This document shows, piece by piece, positions 15,168-21,840 of a stretch of DNA of 23,182 nucleotides. The position numbers were made by a program, and so were the translations under genes. How positions within the stretch are numbered: the first letter of the stretch is position 1; the number at the start of each line of letters is the position of its first letter. Source of the DNA: Aurantibacter sp042094015 (GTDB taxonomy: Bacteria > Bacteroidota > Bacteroidia > Flavobacteriales > Flavobacteriaceae). The notes under the pieces were generated by a model that saw only the letters and a list, made by a program, of their open reading frames with translations, was not told the DNA's origin and did no database searches. Where the stretch lies: positions 1-23,182 of the forward strand of contig NZ_JBELDZ010000043.1 of assembly GCF_042094015.1 (NCBI RefSeq), written 5' to 3'.

Positions 15168-16646
15168 ATGCGTTTAAATCAATACTTAATTACAAATAAT
15201 CCATCAATTAAAATTGAAGGGTTTAACACACAATTATTTAATGGTTACACAATTCATTCAGATACTAGTTTAAAAACTTCCTTAAGCTACAAATTAAATA
15301 ACATCTGTATTATAGGGTATATTTTTAACCCTATAACAAATGAAAATTGCACAAAAAATATTGCAGATATTTTATCAAATTTAGACAATGAAGATGCTAT
15401 CTTAGAATATATAGAGCAATGCTCCGGCAGGTTTTTAATTCTTTTTAAAACTAATAATGACATAAAAATTATAAACGACTTTCTTGGAACAAGGCGTGTT
15501 TTTTATTTTAAAGAAAACGCAAATCATTATATAAGTTCTTGCGATAAACTTCTTTTAGGTTATTCACAAAAAAAATTAAATATTAATTCAAAAGTTAAGG
15601 ACTTAAAAGACAATGCGTTGTTTTTAAAAGTGCAAGAACATTTATTTGTTGGTGATACAGAGTGGGATCAAGATTTTAAAATTCTACAACCTAATCATAT
15701 TCTAAACATAAATTCTTTTAAAGCAAACCGAATTAAAATTTACTGCACAAAAAAACTATTAGTTCCAGAACTTGTTACTTTAAATGCAAAAATAATAGAC
15801 CGTACAATAAAACATATAGATAAAATTGGCAGTTATAAAATTGCCTTAACAGCAGGAATAGATTCTAGAGTTCTTGTTGGATCGGTAATTAAAAACAAAT
15901 TAAAATCCGTTTTCTTTACATTTACGCGTAATGATGCTTATGTTAAAAGAGATAACATTATTGCTGAAAAAATTTGTAAGACATTTAATTTAAAGCACCA
16001 ATCAATTAAATTAAAACCATTAACAAATGAATTTTTGAATGAATATAAATCACAATTTACATTTCCAAGAATTTTGGGTAAAACTAAAAACATACAATGG
16101 CTTAAATATAATTATAACAAAAAATATATTATTACTGCAAATGGTGCTGGTATTATAAAAAGCCCACATAATTATTTATTTAAAATTAAAGATTATAGAG
16201 ACAAACGTATTGGTCATTTACAAAACGAAGATGAAAAAAAAGACTACTTAAATAAATGGATTAATTCAAACAAAGACTACATTAAAAAATATAATTTCCA
16301 AGCTAGTGATTTGTTTTATTTGGAAGAGATACTTTCTAAATTTGTTGCTAAATGGTCTTACGAATTAGATTTTTCAAATGTTGAAGACATATCTCCATAC
16401 AACAACAAATATCTAATTTACTCTATCCTGTTTAACACTACACCTATTCAAAGACCTAAATCTGGAGCCTTAATTCAAAAAGAACTCTTATCTTATTACG
16501 ATAAAAAACTGCTTTCAATACCAATAAATCCTAAAATTTTAAAAGATTATATCAAACAAATTTTATTATATAATCAAACAAAAAAAATAATACAACCGCT
16601 ATTATATCGTTTAAAAAAACAAAAAACATATATTATATTAGTTTAA
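15168..16646 (+). CDS. asparagine synthase-like protein with degenerate glutaminase half
   Basis: 492 residues. The N-terminal half keeps the layout of a class 2 glutamine amidotransferase domain (ILEYIEQCSGRFLILF at about 78-93, NDFLGTRRVFYF, then YISSCDKLLL), but begins MRLNQYL instead of Met-Cys and so lacks the nucleophile. The C-terminal half has an ATP-pyrophosphatase loop ALTAGIDSR at 226-234, a variant of SGGxDS. Together these suggest an AsnB-superfamily enzyme that adenylates a carboxylate and uses ammonia or another amine; true asparagine synthesis is doubtful. Relatives modify polysaccharides or peptides. Base composition appears even more A/T-rich than in the neighbours, with many Lys, Asn and Ile codons, which fits acquisition by transfer. 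No promoter is evident between the upstream terminator and the ATG. No clear terminator follows. Confidence 0.75.
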   Translation: MRLNQYLITNNPSIKIEGFNTQLFNGYTIHSDTSLKTSLSYKLNNICIIGYIFNPITNENCTKNIADILSNLDNEDAILEYIEQCSGRFLILFKTNNDIKIINDFLGTRRVFYFKENANHYISSCDKLLLGYSQKKLNINSKVKDLKDNALFLKVQEHLFVGDTEWDQDFKILQPNHILNINSFKANRIKIYCTKKLLVPELVTLNAKIIDRTIKHIDKIGSYKIALTAGIDSRVLVGSVIKNKLKSVFFTFTRNDAYVKRDNIIAEKICKTFNLKHQSIKLKPLTNEFLNEYKSQFTFPRILGKTKNIQWLKYNYNKKYIITANGAGIIKSPHNYLFKIKDYRDKRIGHLQNEDEKKDYLNKWINSNKDYIKKYNFQASDLFYLEEILSKFVAKWSYELDFSNVEDISPYNNKYLIYSILFNTTPIQRPKSGALIQKELLSYYDKKLLSIPINPKILKDYIKQILLYNQTKKIIQPLLYRLKKQKTYIILV

Positions 16647-16849
16647 CCTATTAAACACTCAATACGTTAACTAGCTTAAACCTTACTAAAACTAGTATGT
16701 ACATCAATCTTTTTTTTACACATTTTTCATTTAACTTTTTTAGTATTACAACTTCATTATTTAATTTAGATTTTTCTTCTTTAAGTGTTAACTTAACATC
16801 TTTTGGAATATTTAATAGTCCACAGTTTTAGCATTAAAGGACTTTAAAG

Positions 16850-16857
16850 TATCTTTG
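16850..16857 (+). promoter_or_regulatory. -7 promoter box of the DUF2911 gene
   Basis: TATCTTTG matches TAnnTTTG exactly and ends 21 nt before the ATG at 16879. The -33 region has TTTTA rather than TTG at the right distance. Confidence 0.6.
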
Positions 16858-16878
16858 ATTTAATTACAATTTACTTAA

Positions 16879-17424
16879 ATGAAACGCATAATTTTTATAT
16901 TAATTATAGTAGCAATAGCTGTTTTTGGCATTTCTTATTTTAATGATGGCGCTTTTAGCAAGCCTCTAAGTCCAAAAAAAACAGTTGTCTTTGAAGTTGA
17001 GGATTTAGAACTTGAAGTATTTTACAACAGACCATCAAAACGTAATCGTGAAATTTTTGGAGCTTTAGTACCTTTTAATCAAATATGGAGAACAGGTGCA
17101 AACGAAGCTACTACTTTTGAAACAAACAAAGAATTACATATTGGAAATCAAACTTTAAAAAAAGGGAAATATACCCTTTGGACCATTCCTAATAATGAAT
17201 CTTGGACTGTTATTTTTAATTCCAAAATGTATTCTTGGGGCGTAGATGAAACTAATAAACCTATGAGAGAAGCTAAATTTGACTCGGTTACTTATAATGT
17301 AGATGTTTATAAAATTAATACAGAAGTTGAGCAATTTACAATTGCATTTGATAATTCTACAGATAACTTATTTTTAACAATGGCTTGGGATAATACTAAA
17401 ATTGAAGTACCTCTTAAAAAGTAG
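16879..17424 (+). CDS. DUF2911 domain-containing protein, membrane-anchored or secreted
   Basis: 181 residues. A hydrophobic N-terminus (residues 4-20, IIFILIIVAIAVFGISY) after a Lys-Arg pair is a signal anchor or signal peptide, without a lipobox. The DUF2911 core shows FYNRPSKRNREIFG at 48-61, WRTGANEAT at 70-78, LKKGKYTLWTIP at 93-104 and a C-terminal strand region LFLTMAWDNTKIEVPL. The family is common in Bacteroidota, predicted to be exported and beta-rich, and has no assigned function. It is expressed from its own -7 box. The stop codon sits within the left arm of a terminator hairpin, so the next gene is probably not fully co-transcribed. Confidence 0.88.
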   Translation: MKRIIFILIIVAIAVFGISYFNDGAFSKPLSPKKTVVFEVEDLELEVFYNRPSKRNREIFGALVPFNQIWRTGANEATTFETNKELHIGNQTLKKGKYTLWTIPNNESWTVIFNSKMYSWGVDETNKPMREAKFDSVTYNVDVYKINTEVEQFTIAFDNSTDNLFLTMAWDNTKIEVPLKK

Positions 17425-17445
17425 TAAAACTACTTTTTATTTAGT
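17416..17445 (+). terminator. intrinsic terminator overlapping the DUF2911 stop codon
   Basis: AAAAAGTAG (17416-17424, containing the TAG stop) pairs perfectly with CTACTTTTT (17430-17438) around a TAAAA loop, followed by ATTTAGT. Confidence 0.7.
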
Positions 17446-17447
17446 TT

Positions 17448-17455
17448 TCTATTTG
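17448..17455 (+). promoter_or_regulatory. possible -7 box of meaB
   Basis: TCTATTTG has one mismatch to TAnnTTTG and ends 15 nt before the meaB ATG, just after a terminator. No -33 TTG is seen. Confidence 0.35.
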
Positions 17456-17470
17456 ACAAAAACAAAAAAA

Positions 17471-18553
17471 ATGTCTCATAAAAAATCGGCTTTAAACGAA
17501 ACATCTGGTGTAAATAATCAAAATACAACCAGTAATAAGTCTATTTCGAAAATTAGAGCAAAAAGAAGAAAAAATATAGATGAAGTACTACTTACGGAAA
17601 ACATTTTAAAAGGAAATATTACAGCCTTAAGTCAAGCTATTACACTAATAGAAAGTAAAAACTCTAAACATAAAACAAAAGCAAAATATATTATAAACAA
17701 ATGTTTACCAGAAGCTTCTAAATCTGTTAGATTAGGAATTACAGGTGTTCCTGGTGTTGGAAAAAGCACTTTTATTGAAGCTTTAGGAAAATTGCTAATT
17801 TCCAAAGGACACAAAGTTGCAATTTTAGCTGTAGACCCAAGTAGCTCTGTTACAAAAGGTAGTATTTTAGGAGATAAAACTAGAATGGAGGATTTGGTAA
17901 AAGATCCAGATGCTTTTATTCGCCCATCAGCTTCTGGAGATACGCTTGGTGGCGTTGCTCAACATACTAGAGAAAGTGTTATTCTTTGTGAAGCTGCCGG
18001 TTACGATGTTATTATAATAGAAACCGTTGGTGTAGGACAAAGCGAAACCGTAGTACATAGTATGGTTGACTTTTTCTTATTACTAAAATTAGCAGGCGCA
18101 GGAGATGAATTACAAGGTATAAAACGTGGAATTATAGAAATGGCAGACTCTATTGTAATTAATAAAGCTGATGGAGAAAACATTAAAGCCGCAAAATTAG
18201 CTAAGGTTGAATTTAACAGAGCTTTACATTTTTATCCAGAAAAGGAAAGTAAGTTTCAACCAAAAGTACTTTTAACAAGTGCTATAAAAGATGAAGGAAT
18301 TCAAGAGGTCTGGGATACTATACTAAACTATGTCAAGATTACTAAGACTAATAATAACTTTGAATCTAAAAGACAAGAGCAAAATAACTTTTGGTTACTC
18401 CAAACAATTTCAGATGCTCTAAAAAATGATTTTTTCTCCAACGCTAATATAAAATCAGCTTTAGATTATCAGAAAGAATTAGTGGCATCTAATAAAACGA
18501 CTCCTTTTGATGCCGCAAAACAGCTTTTGGATTTATTTTATAAAGAGAAATAA
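17471..18553 (+). CDS. meaB: MeaB/ArgK-family GTPase, chaperone of methylmalonyl-CoA mutase
   Basis: 360 residues from the ATG at 17471. G-protein motifs: P-loop GVPGVGKST at 92-100, switch region VDPSSSVTKGSILGDKTRME (121-140), RPSASGDTLGGVAQHTRE, ETVGVGQSE around E184, and NKAD at 231-234. MeaB gates loading of adenosylcobalamin into methylmalonyl-CoA mutase and protects the enzyme, in the cytoplasm. The first 35 residues are a polar, probably flexible tail. An earlier TTG at 17402 would add 23 residues that overlap the DUF2911 stop and terminator, so it was rejected. The mutase genes are not adjacent; the adenosyltransferase earlier in the window belongs to the same pathway. The 3' end converges on the PAP2 gene, with 3 bp between the stops. 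Confidence 0.93.
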   Translation: MSHKKSALNETSGVNNQNTTSNKSISKIRAKRRKNIDEVLLTENILKGNITALSQAITLIESKNSKHKTKAKYIINKCLPEASKSVRLGITGVPGVGKSTFIEALGKLLISKGHKVAILAVDPSSSVTKGSILGDKTRMEDLVKDPDAFIRPSASGDTLGGVAQHTRESVILCEAAGYDVIIIETVGVGQSETVVHSMVDFFLLLKLAGAGDELQGIKRGIIEMADSIVINKADGENIKAAKLAKVEFNRALHFYPEKESKFQPKVLLTSAIKDEGIQEVWDTILNYVKITKTNNNFESKRQEQNNFWLLQTISDALKNDFFSNANIKSALDYQKELVASNKTTPFDAAKQLLDLFYKEK

Positions 18554-18565
18554 TATTTATTCTCT
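18544..18565. terminator. weak dyad spanning the convergent meaB/PAP2 stop codons
   Basis: AGAGAA (18544-18549) and TTCTCT (18560-18565) form a 6-bp stem enclosing both stop codons. T-rich sequence lies on the minus-strand exit. It could slow polymerases from either side, but the stem is weak. Confidence 0.3.
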
Positions 18566-19138
18566 AACTAAAGTAAACCTAGACTGTAAATAATTATTCA
18601 ATCTATAAAATAAGTAGCCTGAAAACCCTCCAAATATAAATCCTGAAAACACATCTAAAGGATAATGTACACCTATATAAATTCTACTATAACCCATAAA
18701 AATTGCCCAAATTATTAATCCGTAAATAGCATATCTATATTTATACCTTAAGACTAATCCTGAAAAAACTGCAATTGCCATAGAGTTACTAGAGTGACCG
18801 GAAAAGTATCCAAATGGAGAACCACACCAAGATTTAACTAAAACCATTAACCCTTTAAGTTCTTGGGCATAACAAGGTCTTGGACGTTGAAAACCATTTT
18901 TAAAAACATTAGTAATTTGGTCTGTAAAGGCAATCATTAAAGCAATAACAACTAAAGTTAGAACAAACATTTTAGTATTTGTTTTTTTAAACATCAAAAA
19001 TGCTAAAACTGCATAAAAAGGAATCCAATTTATAGACGTTGTATATACCATCCAAAAAGCATCCCAAAAAGGGTAAATACCAGAACTATTTAAGGCTAAA
19101 AAAATATTTTTATCAAACTCTAATAATTGCTCTAACAT
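18557..19138 (-). CDS. PAP2-family membrane phosphatase
   Basis: 193 residues, complete. The three catalytic motifs of the PAP2 superfamily are seen: KNGFQRPRP with K80, R87 and P88; FSGH with H115 (F instead of the commoner P before S); and SRIYIGVHYPLD with R152, H158 and D162. Hydrophobic stretches around 39-50, 57-75, 120-130, 136-150 and 163-178 give about five or six membrane segments, with the active site likely facing the periplasm. Members dephosphorylate undecaprenyl pyrophosphate, phosphatidic acid or phosphatidylglycerol phosphate; the substrate is not settled by sequence. It is the last gene of the MATE operon, 3 bp after the small acidic gene. Confidence 0.9.
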   Translation of the reverse strand: MLEQLLEFDKNIFLALNSSGIYPFWDAFWMVYTTSINWIPFYAVLAFLMFKKTNTKMFVLTLVVIALMIAFTDQITNVFKNGFQRPRPCYAQELKGLMVLVKSWCGSPFGYFSGHSSNSMAIAVFSGLVLRYKYRYAIYGLIIWAIFMGYSRIYIGVHYPLDVFSGFIFGGFSGYLFYRLNNYLQSRFTLVRE

Positions 19139-19141
19139 ATA

Positions 19142-19369
19142 TTAACTATCGTATTTAGCAACCTCTCTATCGTAAAAAGCTGTAGCTTCATCAATTAAAC
19201 CTTCCATTTCCATCTCCAATTCTTTCTCATCTTGAGAATCAAAATCCTCAAACCACTCTACGTTATCATCTTCAAGATTAATTATAAATCTTGGAAATTC
19301 CGTATGAATTACAAAAATTGCGTTTGGTAAATCTGTATTGTCTCCTAATATAAATTTTGGAAGTTCCAT
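19142..19369 (-). CDS. small acidic conserved-type protein of unknown function
   Basis: 75 residues, not recognised as a named family. The first 35 residues (MELPKFILGDNTDLPNAIFV and following) are beta-prone, the rest is helical and strongly acidic (DSQDEKELEMEMEGLIDE), giving a low predicted pI. There is no cysteine, signal peptide or membrane segment. It lies 13 bp after the MATE stop and 3 bp before the PAP2 start, which argues that it is a real translated gene within an operon. The ATG at 19367-19369 is the only start that fits the spacing. No function is proposed. Confidence 0.75.
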   Translation of the reverse strand: MELPKFILGDNTDLPNAIFVIHTEFPRFIINLEDDNVEWFEDFDSQDEKELEMEMEGLIDEATAFYDREVAKYDS

Positions 19370-19382
19370 AGTTTTAAATCTC

Positions 19383-20759
19383 TTAATTGTTTGACAAAAT
19401 TAGTCTTTTTGTTAGATAGTGAAAGCGTATAAATAATAAAATTGCTGCGCTTGATAATCCAGCTAATAAACCTAACCAAATACCAAAACTACCATACATA
19501 TCTTCTTTCCCTAAAAACCAACTTATTGGAAAACCAATTAACCAATAAGAAATAAATGTAATTAAAGTTGGGATTTTAACGTCTTGTAATCCTCTTAGCG
19601 CACCAAGGACTATAACTTGCAAACTATCGCTAATTTGAAAAATAGCTGCAGCTATTAATAATTGTGACGCTATTTTAACAACCTCAAAATTATCTAAAGC
19701 ATTTACAATATCTTTAAAATCAACATAGATTTTAGGTAAACTGGTATTGAAAATTAAAAATAATAAACAAAAAACAACAGCAAATATAAACCCAAAAAGA
19801 AATATTGAAATGGCAATACGGCGTAATTCAAAATATTGCTTCAAGCCTTTTTGGTTTCCAACTCTAATCATAGCTGCAACACCTAATCCCATTGCAACCA
19901 TAAATGTCATAGAACTCAAGTTTAATGCTATTTGATTAGCTGCTTGATGGTTTTTACCTAATAATCCGCTTAACCAAATGGCAGACGTAAAAATAGCAAC
20001 CTCAAAAAACATTTGCATAGCACTTGGTGCTCCAAGCGCTATAATTTTATTTAATTTTTGTTTAGAAAGAGTAAATAGCTTAATGCTTGTTACATAAGCT
20101 TTAGATTTCTCTTTCTGTTTTAGAACAAACCACATAAACCAAAGCATTACAAACCTTGAAATTAGTGTTCCAATTCCTGCACCTACAATACCAAGTTCTG
20201 GGCAACCGAATTTTCCAAAAATCAGTAAGTAGTTTAATATCACATTAATTATGTTTGCTAATAACGTGGCATACATTGGGTATTTTGTTAAAGATAACCC
20301 ATCACTAAATTGTTTAAATGCCTGAAAAACTATTAATGGAACTAATGAAAATGCAACAATATCTAAATATGGTAAGGCTAGTTCTACAACCTCTAAAGGT
20401 TGATCCATAACATACATCAAAGGCTTAGCAAAATACAACGTTAAAAACAACACAATTCCCAAAACCGTACATAAAAACAAACCGTGTTTAAAAGCAGATT
20501 TTCCTTCTTTAAAATTATTAGCAGAATGTGCTTCTGCAATTAATGGCGTTATTGCTGTAGAAAATCCAATACCAATTGATATTGCAATAAACATAAAACT
20601 ATTTCCAAGTGAAACTGCTGCTAACTCTGCAGTACCAATTTGACCTACCATTATATTATCTATAAAACTCACAAAGGTATGACCTAACATACCAAGCATT
20701 ACTGGTGCAGATAATTGCCAATTATATTTAAATTCCTTTGTGTAATCTTTTAATTGCAT
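19383..20759 (-). CDS. MATE-family multidrug/Na+ efflux transporter
   Basis: 458 residues with about 12 hydrophobic segments in two MatE repeats (about 16-178 and 242-404). The opening YNWQLSAPVMLGMLGHTFVS followed by IDNIMVGQIGTAELAAVSLG is the typical first repeat, and GFSTAITPLIAEAHSANN the loop after the second helix. These inner-membrane antiporters use Na+ or H+ gradients to expel cationic drugs and other organic compounds; the substrate is unknown. It heads a minus-strand operon with the small acidic gene and PAP2. The -7 box ends only 4 nt before the ATG, so the message may be leaderless; the ATG itself fits family N-termini. Confidence 0.93.
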   Translation of the reverse strand: MQLKDYTKEFKYNWQLSAPVMLGMLGHTFVSFIDNIMVGQIGTAELAAVSLGNSFMFIAISIGIGFSTAITPLIAEAHSANNFKEGKSAFKHGLFLCTVLGIVLFLTLYFAKPLMYVMDQPLEVVELALPYLDIVAFSLVPLIVFQAFKQFSDGLSLTKYPMYATLLANIINVILNYLLIFGKFGCPELGIVGAGIGTLISRFVMLWFMWFVLKQKEKSKAYVTSIKLFTLSKQKLNKIIALGAPSAMQMFFEVAIFTSAIWLSGLLGKNHQAANQIALNLSSMTFMVAMGLGVAAMIRVGNQKGLKQYFELRRIAISIFLFGFIFAVVFCLLFLIFNTSLPKIYVDFKDIVNALDNFEVVKIASQLLIAAAIFQISDSLQVIVLGALRGLQDVKIPTLITFISYWLIGFPISWFLGKEDMYGSFGIWLGLLAGLSSAAILLFIRFHYLTKRLILSNN

Positions 20760-20763
20760 AGGG

Positions 20764-20793
20764 CAAAAATACAGTTATTTATAAGTTGAACAT
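20764..20793 (-). promoter_or_regulatory. promoter of the MATE operon, very close to the start codon
   Basis: On the minus strand TATTTTTG (20764-20771) matches TAnnTTTG exactly. ATG 19 nt upstream (20791-20793) occupies the -33 position with one mismatch to TTG. The box ends 4 nt before the MATE start codon. Confidence 0.6.
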
Positions 20794-20803
20794 AAAAATT
20801 CTG

Positions 20804-20845
20804 CGATAAAACAAATACAGCAAACCAAAGGTTTGCTGTATTTGT
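20804..20845 (-). terminator. intrinsic terminator of the mnmA / nitronate monooxygenase unit
   Basis: A perfect 16-bp inverted repeat: ACAAATACAGCAAACC (20811-20826) and GGTTTGCTGTATTTGT (20830-20845) with a 3-nt loop. The T-rich tail (TTTTATC) follows on the minus strand, so it ends minus-strand transcription 23 nt after the stop at 20869. Confidence 0.9.
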
Positions 20846-20868
20846 AATCAATTATATTTTTATTTGCG

Positions 20869-21810
20869 TTAAAATTGAGAAACAGTCTTTTTAGCTTCAT
20901 TAAACTCTGTAACAATTTCTGTAACAATTTCGTTTACAGATTTTATTTCGTGAATTAAACCAGCAATTTGACCAATCTCTAATTCGCCTTCTACTAAATC
21001 GCCTTCAAACATACCTCTTTTAGCTCTTGCTCTTCCAAGTAATGTTTTTAATTCTTCAGGATTTGTACCTTTTTGATATAACGCAGCAACATCATTATAA
21101 AACTTATTCTTTACTAATCTAACTGGCGCTAATTCTTTTAGTGTTAATTGTGTATCACCTTCTTTTGCATCTATTACAACCTTTTTAAAATCAATATGAG
21201 CAGAACTTTCTGTACTTGCTACAAAACGACTTCCAATTTGTACTCCATTTGCACCTAAAACCATACAAGCTAACACAGCTTTTCCTGTAGCTATTCCTCC
21301 AGCAGCAATTAAAGGTATCGTTAATTTTTCGGCAACCATAGGAATTAAAGTTAGCGTAGTGGTCTCATCTCTACCATTATGTCCGCCAGCTTCAAAACCT
21401 TCGGCTACAATAGCATCTACTCCAGCTTCTTGTGCTTTTAAAGCAAACTTAACACTACTAACTACATGAACAACCGTTATGCCTTTATCTTGTAACCATT
21501 TTGTCCAGGTTTTTGGATTTCCTGCAGATGTAAATACAATTTTAACGTTTTCTTCTACAATAATATTCATAATCTCCTTTACGTTAGGATATAACATAGG
21601 AACATTAATTCCAAAAGGTTTATTGGTCGCCTTTTTACATTTCTGAATATGCTCACGTAACACATCTGGATACATACTTCCTGCTCCAATTAATCCTAAT
21701 ATTCCAGAATTACTTGCTGCAGATGCCAAACGCCAACCTGAATTCCAAATCATACCTGCTTGAATAATTGGATATTTTATATTAAATAATTTTGTGATAT
21801 TATTTTGCAT
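20869..21810 (-). CDS. nitronate monooxygenase-family FMN protein (NPD/FabK superfamily)
   Basis: 313 residues, TIM-barrel flavoprotein. Visible signatures: YPIIQAGM near the start (13-20), FGINVPML, FTSAGNP at 93-99, VAEGFEAGGHNG at 135-146 with H144, IAAGGIA around 168-174 and VQIGSRFVASTESSAH at 190-205, which together bind FMN phosphate. Members oxidise alkyl nitronates, but the same superfamily includes the enoyl-ACP reductase FabK and several uncharacterised oxidoreductases, so the reaction is not certain. It starts 30 bp after the mnmA stop on the same strand and ends at a strong terminator, so the two are probably co-transcribed. The C-terminus contains a duplicated EIVT tetrapeptide from a 12-bp tandem duplication. 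Confidence 0.85.
   Translation of the reverse strand: MQNNITKLFNIKYPIIQAGMIWNSGWRLASAASNSGILGLIGAGSMYPDVLREHIQKCKKATNKPFGINVPMLYPNVKEIMNIIVEENVKIVFTSAGNPKTWTKWLQDKGITVVHVVSSVKFALKAQEAGVDAIVAEGFEAGGHNGRDETTTLTLIPMVAEKLTIPLIAAGGIATGKAVLACMVLGANGVQIGSRFVASTESSAHIDFKKVVIDAKEGDTQLTLKELAPVRLVKNKFYNDVAALYQKGTNPEELKTLLGRARAKRGMFEGDLVEGELEIGQIAGLIHEIKSVNEIVTEIVTEFNEAKKTVSQF
20906..20929. repeat. 12-bp tandem duplication inside the nitronate monooxygenase-like gene
   Basis: TCTGTAACAATT occurs twice without a gap. It encodes residues 294-297 and 298-301 (EIVT EIVT) near the C-terminus and keeps the frame. Confidence 0.85.
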
Positions 21811-21840
21811 TTTATCTGATTTTAAAATGTGATTTATAAC

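Noticed and set aside
16697..16831. 44-codon plus-strand open frame rich in Phe and Ser
   Set aside because: Composition follows from T-rich DNA, no promoter or spacing support, and the opposite frame looks more protein-like.
17402..17470. TTG at 17402 as start of MeaB
   Set aside because: It would overlap the DUF2911 end and its terminator, and the added residues do not look like MeaB; the ATG at 17471 fits.
20811..20845. Perfect inverted repeat considered as a mobile-element end or repeat-array unit
   Set aside because: Single copy, short loop, T-rich tail and position right after a stop codon identify it as an intrinsic terminator.
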